Source of the DNA: a virus
IMG/VR virus record: IMGVR_UViG_3300025132_000115
Coordinates: 1-37,361 of that record
Direction: 5' to 3' (one strand)
Length of the DNA stretch: 37,361 nucleotides
Below, piece after piece: positions 17,982 through 25,034 of this stretch. Under the pieces are notes generated by a model. It had not been told where the DNA came from. It ran no database searches and saw only the letters and a list, made by a program, of their open reading frames with translations. Position 1 is the first letter of the stretch, and each line of letters starts with the position of its first letter. The position numbers and the translations under genes were made by a program.

Positions 17982-18030
17982 GGCCGCTCGAGCGGTCTAA
18001 CTATGGTGGGGGTGTAAACCCCTACCACCA
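17982..18030 (+). promoter_or_regulatory. two adjacent hairpins between glycosyltransferase and TS-like genes
   Basis: CCGCTCGAGCGG (17984-17995) is a perfect 12-bp palindrome, extended by a GU and a GC pair. Next, TGGTGG (18004-18009) pairs with CCACCA (18025-18030), with further inner GC pairs around GTAA. No T-run follows, so it is more likely an operator, attenuator or processing site than a simple terminator. Confidence 0.5.
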
Positions 18031-18058
18031 ACTACTAAACACGTCTAGGAGGCGTTAT

Positions 18059-19036
18059 ATGCAATCTATTTATGCTCGCGGGGTAAGTGAAGCCCTGTTT
18101 CTAGGCAGACAAGCACTGCTTTCATCTGGTGTGGCAGTTGAAACACGCAATGGTTCAGCACTTGAGTTTCCCACTCCTGTTATTACTACCTATACACATA
18201 GCCGTGAAAGAGTTTTGTTTTATCCAGAACGCGACGCTAATCCTTATTTTCATTTAATGGAAAGCCTTTGGATGTTAGCAGGACGTAATGATGTCCCTTG
18301 GATTCAAGGCTTTAATGGTAAGATGGATACATACAGTGATGATGGTAAAACTTTCCATGGTGCGTATGGATACAGGTGGCGAAACTGGTTTGGTAAGGAT
18401 CAGCTACAAGAAGTAATGTTTCGGCTTGGTACTTACCATAATGACCGCAGGGCTGTACTTGGTATCTGGGATCCCCACCAAGATTTAGTGCAAACTAATG
18501 ATGGCAAAGATTACCCCTGTAATACCCAGATATATTTTTGGGAACGTAATGAAGATCTAAACATGACTGTGACTAACCGCAGTAATGATATGATTTGGGG
18601 AGCATACGGCGCGAATGCTGTACATATGTCCGTTCTGCTAGAGTATATGGCAGGAATGTTAGGCTACGGTGTAGGGACATACTATCAATTCAGCAATAAC
18701 CTCCATGCTTACACCAGTGTTTTAGATAAGCTGGAAGGTATGCAAGCTGATTATGAACCATACCTTACAATAGCTGATAATGGATTAAGCTATACTCCCC
18801 CTGCACTTATAGATGATTCAGATACTTTTGATGAAGAGTTGTTAAAATGGTTTGAAGATGAAGATCGTACAGAATATAATAATTCTTATCTTTCTACTAC
18901 TTGTGGCGAAATGAGAAAATCATGGCGTTATTGGAAAGCAAAGAATTTTCCTAGCGCATACCATCATGCCAATAAAATAGAAGACCGTGCTTGGCGCAAG
19001 GCTTGTATAGAATGGCTGGACAGAAGGGTAAAATAA
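18059..19036 (+). CDS. thymidylate synthase / pyrimidine hydroxymethylase homologue, 325 aa
   Basis: TS-fold landmarks: the helix HLMESLWMLAG with Glu68 and Trp71 (like the ELLWFL segment of TS), the catalytic Cys154 in YPCNTQIYF, RSNDM with Arg174 and Asp177, and NLHAY with His216 and Tyr218. Two points differ from true thymidylate synthase: the Cys is followed by Asn instead of His, and the segment carrying the dUMP-reading Asn reads GAYGANAVH, with one extra residue instead of GxPFNxxxY. Such changes are compatible with dCMP or dUMP hydroxymethylases, which make 5-hydroxymethyl nucleotides. AGGAGG at 18047-18052 sets the start. Context with hmdU-related and glycosyltransferase genes favours hydroxymethylation; substrate and product remain inference. 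Confidence 0.8.
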   Translation: MQSIYARGVSEALFLGRQALLSSGVAVETRNGSALEFPTPVITTYTHSRERVLFYPERDANPYFHLMESLWMLAGRNDVPWIQGFNGKMDTYSDDGKTFHGAYGYRWRNWFGKDQLQEVMFRLGTYHNDRRAVLGIWDPHQDLVQTNDGKDYPCNTQIYFWERNEDLNMTVTNRSNDMIWGAYGANAVHMSVLLEYMAGMLGYGVGTYYQFSNNLHAYTSVLDKLEGMQADYEPYLTIADNGLSYTPPALIDDSDTFDEELLKWFEDEDRTEYNNSYLSTTCGEMRKSWRYWKAKNFPSAYHHANKIEDRAWRKACIEWLDRRVK

Positions 19037-19401
19037 TGGAAGGGCATGAAGAGTATATGAAACGCATGGCTAAAGAAGTAGATCAAACCAATAGTGCTAT
19101 CATTCAAAAAGTTGATGTGTTGGCTAGTTTAGATACACTAAAACTAAATGAGGCAGAGCAATCATATGGCGATAGTTGGAAACAACGCGGCGGGGTGGGT
19201 GCTTTTATGATGTTAGCTCGCAAATGGGATAGGCTTGAAAAGCAAGTAACAGAACATAATTACGATGTTTTCCACGCTATTGAACAGGATGCGCGGGAAG
19301 AAGGTATTATTGATGATATCCGTGATTTGCGTAGGTATCTTTTTCTTGTTGAAGCTGAGATAGCATTAAGGAAAACAGATGGATCAGGAAAGCCCAAGTA
19401 A
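19036..19401 (+). CDS. Nmad1/DUF1599-like, MazG-like small protein, 121 aa
   Basis: The ATG at 19036 overlaps the stop of the TS homologue (TAATG); the longer in-frame ORF from 18991 lies inside that gene. The protein is helical and acidic with YGDSWKQRGG and FMMLARKWDRLE, which resembles DUF1599, also called nucleotide modification associated domain 1. The all-alpha pattern also recalls MazG-type nucleotide pyrophosphatases, but a clear ExxE metal motif is not obvious. Its place after the TS homologue supports a role in nucleotide metabolism or base modification. Confidence in the family is moderate. Confidence 0.55.
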   Translation: MEGHEEYMKRMAKEVDQTNSAIIQKVDVLASLDTLKLNEAEQSYGDSWKQRGGVGAFMMLARKWDRLEKQVTEHNYDVFHAIEQDAREEGIIDDIRDLRRYLFLVEAEIALRKTDGSGKPK

Positions 19402-19558
19402 CCTTGACAAAAAGGTTCAGGCTGAATGTGAGTGTGGTAGGGAAAAACGAATCGTCACTTTTCGTAACCTTAAAAACAGATGGCCTATTTGTAATAAATG
19501 TAAGCAACCGATGAAGGTAAAAGGTAATGCAATACCCCCTATTTCAACCACCGACTGA
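19379..19558 (+). CDS. tiny zinc-ribbon protein, 59 aa
   Basis: ATG at 19379 inside the end of the preceding gene, stop at 19556-19558 inside the start of polA; it fills the 125-bp interval between them in a third frame. Four cysteines form two knuckles, CECG (residues 17-20) and CNKC (38-41), separated by a basic stretch (REKRIVTFRNLKNRW). This is the layout of a minimal zinc ribbon that could bind nucleic acid or a protein partner such as the polymerase. GATCAGGAAAG follows the start, and no strong ribosome site was seen, so it may be coupled to the upstream gene. Confidence 0.6.
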   Translation: MDQESPSNLDKKVQAECECGREKRIVTFRNLKNRWPICNKCKQPMKVKGNAIPPISTTD

Positions 19559-21458
19559 GTGGGTTATGCCTGATGGCTATCCTGACCTTACTGGTTATAA
19601 AGAGGTTGCTATTGACCTTGAAACACGCGACCCTAATTTGACTACGATGGGTAGTGGCTGGGCTAGAAAAGATGGTCACATAATTGGTGTGGCTGTAGCT
19701 GTGGAAGGAGACCAATGGTACTTTCCCATCAGACACGAGATTGGTCCTAACTTTGATGCAAAACGAACATTAGGGTGGTTACAAGATGTATGCAAAATTG
19801 ATAGGGATTATGTTTTCCATAATGCTCCTTACGATGTTGGCTGGATGCTCGCAGAGGGTGTGCGGGTTTACGGCAGAATCGTTGACACAATGGTCGTGGC
19901 ACCTCTGCTCGATGAAAACAGATTTAGTTACGCATTAAATGCTATTGGTAGGGATTACTTACAAGAGCGTAAAAGCGAAGTTGAGCTAAGAGAAGCGGCG
20001 GCGGCTTTTGGGATTAATGCTAAGAGTGAAATGTATAAACTCCCTGCACATCATGTAGGTAAGTATGCTGAACAAGATGCCGCGCTTACCTTAAGATTAT
20101 GGAATCATTTTAAAAGTTTAATTATTAAAGAAGATATTGAAGATGTGTTTGAGTTAGAACTTAATGTTCTTAAAACAATTATCCCTATGAGGGAACGTGG
20201 TGTTTGTGTAGATGTAACTCGGTGTGAAACTATAAAGAAAGATCTGCTCTTACGCGAAAAACGGTTATTGGATAATATAAAAAGGCAGACAGGCGTTGAA
20301 GTAGAAATATGGGCGGCTGAAAGCGTTGCTAAAGCCTTTGATGCTTTAGACTTGCCTTATAATAAAACTGAAAAAACAGGTGCGCCGAGTTTTACAAAAG
20401 GGTTTCTAACTCACCACCCACATGAAGTAGCACAAATGATAGTGCAAGCTAGAGAATACCAAAAGGCGCGGTCTACTTTTGTGGATACAATATTAAAGCA
20501 TCAGGTAAATGGGCGTATCCATGCCGAGCTACACCCGCTAAGAAGTGATGATGGTGGGACAGTAACAGGCAGATTTAGTTATAGTAACCCTAACCTCCAG
20601 CAAATCCCTGCACGGCATGGCGAAATAGGTCCAATGATCCGTAGCTTGTTTATACCAGAACAAGACTGCTTATGGGGCGCGTTCGACTACTCTAGCCAAG
20701 AACCGCGCATTGTTGTGCATTATGCTAAACTCATGGGCTTCAGAGGGGCTTCAGACTTTGCTGAACAATACAACGCAGACCCCCGCACTGATTTCCACCA
20801 AATGGCGGCTGATATTGTGGGTGTGCCACGCAAACAGGCTAAAGATATCAACCTTGGTTTGTTTTATGGGATGGGAAGTAAAAAGTTAGCGGCGAGCCTT
20901 GGCCTTGAATTTGAAGATGCACAAGATTTATTTGCTACTTACCACGATAAAGTGCCTTTTGTCCGCGAATTAAGTGAATACAGCACGAACAGAGCGAGTA
21001 ATCGTGGGGTTATCCGCACATTGCTGGGGCGTAGGTGTAGATTCGATAAATGGGAGCCAAATAAGTATGGTAGTTGGAAACCAATGACCTACCAAGAAGC
21101 CTACGCTGAGCATGGTCCTGGAATTAAACGAGCATTTACATACAAAGCTCTTAATAAACTCATACAGGGTAGCGCGGCCGACCAAACTAAAGCCGCGATG
21201 GTTGCTCTAGCTGATGAAGGCATACTACCCATGATTCAAGTTCACGATGAGCTAGATATTTCTGTTGAAAGTGAAGCGCAGTCTAAACGTATAGCAGAAA
21301 TCATGGAACATTGCGTGAACCTAGAAGTTCCTTCAATTGTAGATGCAGAGTTCGGTCCTAATTGGGGCGAAGCAAAACAAACTTTCACAGAAAAGCCTTG
21401 GCTTAGAGGAGTAAAAGATGGCGGCACAGAAATGCGGCACAACACCAAACTTTCATGA
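19527..21458 (+). CDS. polA: family A DNA polymerase with 3'-5' exonuclease domain, 643 aa
   Basis: Exonuclease motifs: Asp30-Leu-Glu32 (Exo I), HNAPYD with Asp103 (Exo II) and YAEQD with Tyr180 and Asp184 (Exo III), so proofreading should be active. Polymerase motifs: A, AFDYSSQEPR with Asp387; B (O-helix), RKQAKDINLGLFYGM at 435-449; C, VHDELD with His573 and Asp574. There is no 5'-3' nuclease domain, as usual for phage PolA. The residue equivalent to E. coli Phe762 is Leu443 (codon 20853-20855). Motif A has Pro where cellular enzymes have Leu (ELR). This is the replicative polymerase of the phage. The 3' end overlaps the next gene by 41 bp. Confidence 0.96.
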   Translation: MQYPLFQPPTEWVMPDGYPDLTGYKEVAIDLETRDPNLTTMGSGWARKDGHIIGVAVAVEGDQWYFPIRHEIGPNFDAKRTLGWLQDVCKIDRDYVFHNAPYDVGWMLAEGVRVYGRIVDTMVVAPLLDENRFSYALNAIGRDYLQERKSEVELREAAAAFGINAKSEMYKLPAHHVGKYAEQDAALTLRLWNHFKSLIIKEDIEDVFELELNVLKTIIPMRERGVCVDVTRCETIKKDLLLREKRLLDNIKRQTGVEVEIWAAESVAKAFDALDLPYNKTEKTGAPSFTKGFLTHHPHEVAQMIVQAREYQKARSTFVDTILKHQVNGRIHAELHPLRSDDGGTVTGRFSYSNPNLQQIPARHGEIGPMIRSLFIPEQDCLWGAFDYSSQEPRIVVHYAKLMGFRGASDFAEQYNADPRTDFHQMAADIVGVPRKQAKDINLGLFYGMGSKKLAASLGLEFEDAQDLFATYHDKVPFVRELSEYSTNRASNRGVIRTLLGRRCRFDKWEPNKYGSWKPMTYQEAYAEHGPGIKRAFTYKALNKLIQGSAADQTKAAMVALADEGILPMIQVHDELDISVESEAQSKRIAEIMEHCVNLEVPSIVDAEFGPNWGEAKQTFTEKPWLRGVKDGGTEMRHNTKLS

Positions 21459-22242
21459 TATAGGGATTATATCAGGAGGTTTTGACCCCCTGCACTCAGG
21501 GCATTTGGATTATATTTTATCTGCGGCAAAACAATGTCATAGACTTTACATAGGTGTGAATAGTGATGAGTGGCTCATAAAGAAAAAAGGTAAGGCTTTT
21601 ATGCCCTTAGAAGAAAGAATAAACCTTTTAGAACACTTACACTTACCTTGCGAGTTTTTTGTTGTCCCTTTTGACGATAAAGACGATACCGCGAAGAGCT
21701 TAATAAAAGATGTACTAGCTTGTAATCCTAAAGATTTCATTTGTTTTATGAATGGTGGTGATAGAGATAAACAAAACACCCCTGAGCATGAACTTCTCAC
21801 AGAAATGTCTGATTCATACACACAATATCTAACATTCAACAACGACGTAGGTGGTTCTAATAAGAAAAACTCTTCCAGTGATTTATTAGATAATTGGTCA
21901 AAGGCCAAAACAACTCGTCAATGGGGGTATTACAAAGTTTTAGAACAAAAACCTACTCAAAAAGTTAAGGAGTTAGTGGTTTTTCCAGGAAAATCTTTAT
22001 CTGATCAAAAACATTTTTCTAGAAGTGAACATTGGTACATACTGTCTGGTGAGTTAATTATGCACATGGAAACAGATAAAGCTAAAACTAAACAAGTATT
22101 ATACCCACATCAAACAATAGTCATTCCTCGACAAACATGGCATCGCGCTGAAAACATTAATGCAGAGCCTTGCCATGTGATAGAAATACAATATGGAGAT
22201 GTATGCGAAGAAGAAGATATAGAAAGAAGAAACCATGAGTAA
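21418..22242 (+). CDS. nucleotidyltransferase-cupin fusion (sugar nucleotide synthesis), 274 aa
   Basis: The N-terminal domain (about 13-155) is a cytidylyltransferase-like nucleotidyltransferase: GGFDPLHSGHL with the HxGH motif at 26-29, LEERINLLEHL, and NKKNSSSDLL as the second nucleotide loop. After a short linker, residues 168-270 form a cupin like the C-terminal part of mannose-1-phosphate guanylyltransferase/mannose-6-phosphate isomerase: QWGYYKVLE, then KHFSRSEHWYILSGE with His199 and Glu204, WHRAEN with His242, and IEIQYGDV. The protein should activate, and perhaps isomerise, a small sugar or polyol phosphate. GAGGAG before 21418 sets the start. It probably supplies the donor for the upstream glycosyltransferase, though no direct evidence exists. 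Confidence 0.8.
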   Translation: MAAQKCGTTPNFHDIGIISGGFDPLHSGHLDYILSAAKQCHRLYIGVNSDEWLIKKKGKAFMPLEERINLLEHLHLPCEFFVVPFDDKDDTAKSLIKDVLACNPKDFICFMNGGDRDKQNTPEHELLTEMSDSYTQYLTFNNDVGGSNKKNSSSDLLDNWSKAKTTRQWGYYKVLEQKPTQKVKELVVFPGKSLSDQKHFSRSEHWYILSGELIMHMETDKAKTKQVLYPHQTIVIPRQTWHRAENINAEPCHVIEIQYGDVCEEEDIERRNHE

Positions 22243-22750
22243 TTCGTTAAATATAAAAACCCTGACAACAGCTTGGGATGCACAATTTTTATTAAGATAT
22301 CATACGGTTGCAATGCAATCGGAAAGGCAAACCGTGGGAGCGCATTCATACGCAGTAAGTGTTTTAATAGACCAATTATGGCCTGACAGCACTAAACAAT
22401 TAATTATGGCGGCACTGTATCATGATGTGCCAGAAATAATTTTAGGTGATATTCCTGCTACGGCTAAGTGGAATTATCCTGAAGTACAACAAGCCTTTGA
22501 AAAAGCTGAGAAAAAAGTGTTTGATGACCTTGGGTTAATATTTGTACTCAGCCCAGAAGAAAAAATACGATTGAAAATGGCTGATATGTTAGAGCTCGTT
22601 TTATACACACACCGTCATTCTCAAGGTAGCGACCAAATGAAATTGATTATGCACTCTGGTATAAGTTACCTACATCAAAAATTCTCTTCTGAGCCAGATT
22701 TTGAGCCAGTAAAGGCAGTGTTAGCTCATTACAATTTAGGGGTAAGTTGA
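22235..22750 (+). CDS. HD-domain phosphohydrolase, YfbR-like 5'-deoxynucleotidase, 171 aa
   Basis: HD-superfamily metal ligands are present: His37 (VGAHSYAV), His63-Asp64 (ALYHDVPE), then Glu67 and Asp72 (ILGDIPA), and a later Asp in LKMADMLELV. The size and the PEIILGDIPA block match YfbR-type 5'-deoxyribonucleotidases, which dephosphorylate dNMPs. In a phage that modifies pyrimidines such an enzyme could remove unmodified dCMP or dUMP/dTMP, or recycle host nucleotides. It overlaps the preceding gene by 8 bp and the next by 1 bp. Confidence 0.85.
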   Translation: MSNSLNIKTLTTAWDAQFLLRYHTVAMQSERQTVGAHSYAVSVLIDQLWPDSTKQLIMAALYHDVPEIILGDIPATAKWNYPEVQQAFEKAEKKVFDDLGLIFVLSPEEKIRLKMADMLELVLYTHRHSQGSDQMKLIMHSGISYLHQKFSSEPDFEPVKAVLAHYNLGVS

Positions 22751-23055
22751 TGAATTGTATTAAATGTGGTGCAAAAAGCAAAGTTTATGAAAGCAGAACT
22801 CATCCTTCGGCATTTGGAGAAACTATGATGCGTAGAAGGGAATGCACTAAATGCAAAACCCGATACAAAACAATAGAAATCATTATGCCTGAACAATCAA
22901 AACCAGTAGCCGTGCCTAAACCTGAAAAGAAACGCAGAAAAAAGGTAAGGAAACGTAAACCGATGTCTCTTCATCAAATTGAACCAGATTTTGATAATAT
23001 GACAGATGAAGAAATCGAAGCATGGATTACTAGAGGAAAAAACTATTATGTCTAA
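22750..23055 (+). CDS. NrdR-like zinc-ribbon protein without ATP-cone, 101 aa
   Basis: The ATG at 22750 overlaps the previous stop (TGATG). The first 45 residues copy the NrdR zinc ribbon: Cys3 and Cys6, an ESRTHP turn, then MRRRECTKCKTRYK with Cys32 and Cys35. The NrdR ATP-cone is missing; instead there is a strongly basic Lys/Arg linker (about 62-75) and an acidic C-terminus with DEEIEAWI. It may bind DNA or a host factor. A truncated mimic of the host ribonucleotide reductase repressor is an attractive but unproven idea, in line with the nucleotide genes upstream. Confidence 0.7.
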   Translation: MNCIKCGAKSKVYESRTHPSAFGETMMRRRECTKCKTRYKTIEIIMPEQSKPVAVPKPEKKRRKKVRKRKPMSLHQIEPDFDNMTDEEIEAWITRGKNYYV

Positions 23056-23106
23056 TTTGCTCTTAGTTTGTACCTATTTTATCTTAGGGCATAAGTTTTG
23101 CAGTGT

Positions 23107-23136
23107 TTAAGGCGTTATATGTATGTAACACCTTAA
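23107..23136 (+). promoter_or_regulatory. inverted repeat in gap before small gene
   Basis: TTAAGGCGTTA (23107-23117) and TAACACCTTAA (23126-23136) pair at 10 of 11 positions around TATGTATG. It lies 16 bp before the next start. It may be an operator or end the upstream transcript, but no T-run follows. Confidence 0.45.
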
Positions 23137-23152
23137 CCTAATGGAGTGTATG

Positions 23153-23332
23153 ATGGAAGAAGCAGTATGTTGTGAAGTAAGTGTATCTTTATTTAACCCA
23201 GTAGAGTTTAAAGATACTTTTATTGTAGAAACTTCAGATAGATATGAAGCTATGAAGTATGTTTTAGGGAGTTATTCTCAAGAAACACTTTCTTATTTAA
23301 CTGATGTAAAAACCAAACTTATCATTGAGTAA
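23153..23332 (+). CDS. small protein of unknown function, 59 aa
   Basis: Three in-frame ATGs occur at 23141, 23150 and 23153; I prefer 23153, which leaves 6 bases after GGAG at 23143-23146. The protein begins MEEAVCCEVSVSLFNPVEF and looks like a small alpha/beta domain. A pair of adjacent cysteines is the only notable feature. It has its own upstream inverted repeat and stands between the nucleotide block and the accessory genes. Family not recognised. Confidence 0.6.
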   Translation: MEEAVCCEVSVSLFNPVEFKDTFIVETSDRYEAMKYVLGSYSQETLSYLTDVKTKLIIE

Positions 23333-23341
23333 GTAAGAACA

Positions 23342-23395
23342 GTCTTCTACAATTAGCTATTGTATATTAGGGTATTCTGCAGAAAGGGAGTGCTT
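23342..23395 (+). promoter_or_regulatory. promoter-like element and YAGAAAG leader hairpin
   Basis: GTCTTCTA (23342-23349) is followed by TATTAG at 23365, the same spacing as before the gene at 29412. TACAAT/ATTGTA flank TTAGC-like text between them. GTATTCT (23372-23378) pairs over 7 positions, three of them GU, with GGAGTGC (23387-23393) around GCAGAAAG. Confidence 0.5.
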
Positions 23396-23908
23396 ATGAA
23401 TATCTTTATAGTTAATTGGGATCACACTATTTGTGCTCAATGGCATTGCAACAAACACGTTGTTAAGATGCCACTTGAGACTACCCAAATGCTCAGCACT
23501 GTCCACCACAGGTACAGTAATGATGGACCATTTTTACCTGTTCATCAAAAACACCCCTGTACTTTGTGGGCAGGGCAAACGATTGAGAATTACCGTTGGC
23601 TTTGGCGGTTAGGTATCGCATTATGTAAAGAGTATACTTATCGCTATGAAAAAACCCATGCTTGTGAAAGAATTCTTGCAATGCTTCGTTGTCCTCCTGT
23701 AGAATTACAAGCGAGGGGGTTTACAAAACCCGCTCAAGCAATGCCCGATGAATATAAACATTCTGATACCCTCATGGCATACCAGAATTATTACATAGGA
23801 GAGAAAGCGAGGTTAGGTGTATGGCACAAAAGGCCAGTTCCCCCCTTCATGGAGGAGATAATGTTATCCCGTTCATCCGACGAGAAAAACAATCAGACCC
23901 CATCATAG
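23396..23908 (+). CDS. phage protein, possible pyrimidine-dimer glycosylase family, 170 aa
   Basis: The ATG at 23396 follows AGAAAGGGAG; the longer in-frame ORF from 23360 lies over the promoter. Conserved-looking blocks are CAQWHCNKHVVKMPLETTQM, KHPCTLWAGQTIENYRWL, CKEYTYRYEKTH and AQAMPDEYK. I know this pattern from a common phage family that is sometimes annotated as pyrimidine dimer DNA glycosylase (PF03013). The conserved His, Cys and Glu residues suggest an enzyme, but I cannot confirm the T4 endonuclease V catalytic arrangement. If correct, it would repair UV damage. Confidence 0.6.
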   Translation: MNIFIVNWDHTICAQWHCNKHVVKMPLETTQMLSTVHHRYSNDGPFLPVHQKHPCTLWAGQTIENYRWLWRLGIALCKEYTYRYEKTHACERILAMLRCPPVELQARGFTKPAQAMPDEYKHSDTLMAYQNYYIGEKARLGVWHKRPVPPFMEEIMLSRSSDEKNNQTPS

Positions 23909-24072
23909 AGGAGAAAAATTTTATCGTGACAGAACATGAAGTAGAGATTTTGCTTTGCTCGCTCTGTGGATCGGGGTCATTTCATCTAATCTCAGGTATG
24001 GGAGGACAGATAGGATGCAAAGAGTGTGGATACCTCGTGGGAGCTAAATGGACTTCTAATATGGAAGAATAA
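23821..24072 (+). CDS. small zinc-finger-like protein, 83 aa
   Basis: Two CxxC pairs, CSLC and CKEC, lie in the C-terminal half around GSGSFHLISGMGGQIG, forming a compact zinc ribbon. The ORF starts inside the 3' end of the preceding gene (88-bp overlap); the recognisable protein may begin nearer NVIPFIRR, where GGAGGAG lies just upstream but no in-frame ATG was found, so the start is uncertain. Small zinc ribbons of this kind are frequent in phage accessory regions and often bind nucleic acid. No specific function can be given. Confidence 0.55.
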   Translation: MAQKASSPLHGGDNVIPFIRREKQSDPIIEEKNFIVTEHEVEILLCSLCGSGSFHLISGMGGQIGCKECGYLVGAKWTSNMEE

Positions 24073-24082
24073 ACAAGATATT

Positions 24083-24159
24083 ATAGGTATGGTCTATCAA
24101 TAAGTCCACACCTATATTAATAAATGTAGTTAAACAACGCTCGTAGAAAGGAGCATGAT
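24083..24159 (+). promoter_or_regulatory. inverted repeat, promoter-like element and YAGAAAG hairpin
   Basis: ATAGGTATGG (24083-24092) pairs with CCACACCTAT (24106-24115) at 9 of 10 positions; the loop holds CTATCAA, a relative of the promoter box, and TATTAATAA follows. GCTC (24139-24142) pairs with GAGC (24151-24154) around GTAGAAAG; ATG is at 24160. Confidence 0.5.
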
Positions 24160-24540
24160 ATGCAAACTATTGATTTATCTGGGTTTACTGGTACTACTGA
24201 TAAGTATGTCCATAGCCTACCAATGACCCCCGACCTGTTACTTACGGAGGGAGTTAAATACTTTGCCGAAGAAGCTGGAGCCTACTGGTTTATGGATATT
24301 GTGGCTACTGAGTTTGTTCCTAAACTCAGTGACGAAGATTATATTATCTTTATCCAAGTAACTGTTGATAGCGATAATGGTGCTGTTATTATAGGTAGCG
24401 ATGGTGATAAGGGTGATGGTCCTGTAATACTGCATACTCGCACTATTGAGTATACTGACCTGCCCACTAACTCTACTTTCAATTTCATATTGACGGTAGA
24501 TTACCAAGGTACTACGTTGCTATTACCGAGTGAGTACTAA
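24160..24540 (+). CDS. DUF6876-like protein, 126 aa
   Basis: The order LSGFTGTTDKYVHSLPMTPD, LLTEGVKYFAEEAGAYWFMD, FIQVTVD and TRTIEYTDLPTNSTFNFIL follows the pattern I know for DUF6876, a family common on plasmids and phages: a start like L-S-x-F-x-G-T, then V-K-Y-x-A-E-x-x-G-A-Y-W. It is acidic and mixed alpha/beta, without cysteine or membrane segment. The function of the family is unknown. It is the first gene of a run of small genes to 25863. Confidence 0.75.
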   Translation: MQTIDLSGFTGTTDKYVHSLPMTPDLLLTEGVKYFAEEAGAYWFMDIVATEFVPKLSDEDYIIFIQVTVDSDNGAVIIGSDGDKGDGPVILHTRTIEYTDLPTNSTFNFILTVDYQGTTLLLPSEY

Positions 24541-24541
24541 A

Positions 24542-24754
24542 ATGGTTATCGGTGGTTACTCCATGGAAGATAAGCAGTTTAACGGTGAGCGTTGTATCAC
24601 CGTTAAACAGCATGAGTCTGGGTGGTCTTTCTTTTTGCAAGGTGAGACCGCACAGGATTTTTGCCGTGAATGGGAAATCTTTAAGTTGACTACTTGTGGT
24701 CTTAGCTTTGAAGATTTCTTATACGAAAACGACTATAACCTTTGGCTCCAGTAG
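24542..24754 (+). CDS. small protein of unknown function, 70 aa
   Basis: The ATG at 24542 comes one base after the previous stop; an in-frame GTG at 24530 is an alternative. The protein is acidic and rich in aromatic residues (GWSFFLQGE, FLYENDYNLWLQ), probably a small beta-sheet fold. No motif recognised. Confidence 0.6.
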   Translation: MVIGGYSMEDKQFNGERCITVKQHESGWSFFLQGETAQDFCREWEIFKLTTCGLSFEDFLYENDYNLWLQ

Positions 24755-24764
24755 GAGGTACGAT

Positions 24765-25031
24765 ATGTACTCAGCACAAGTTTATTATAACTCGCGTGAG
24801 GGGCATTCCCTCACACCTATGTATCCTAGAATAGGATTGTTAGAAACTTATCTACATTATACTGGTTTAGTTGATAATGTTGATGATGTTAAAGAAATTG
24901 TAATCTTAAAAGGTGGGCGTCGCAAGATGCCCACTATCCACGGTTATTATGACTGGGTTAAAGGTAAACTCAAATTAGATAAGAGTAAGCCAGTTATGAT
25001 CCACAATATTTTGTATGGACTAGGGGATTAA
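24765..25031 (+). CDS. small protein of unknown function, 88 aa
   Basis: The start at 24765 is set by TAGGAGGT just upstream; the longer ORF from 24696 lies within the preceding gene. The protein begins MYSAQVYYNSREGHSLTP and is basic toward the C-terminus (KGGRRKMP, KGKLKLDKSK), so nucleic-acid contact is possible. No known family recognised. Confidence 0.65.
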   Translation: MYSAQVYYNSREGHSLTPMYPRIGLLETYLHYTGLVDNVDDVKEIVILKGGRRKMPTIHGYYDWVKGKLKLDKSKPVMIHNILYGLGD

Positions 25032-25034
25032 AAT

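Noticed and set aside
19527-21458. Possible intein or intron in polA
   Set aside because: All exonuclease and polymerase motifs are in one uninterrupted frame with normal spacing.
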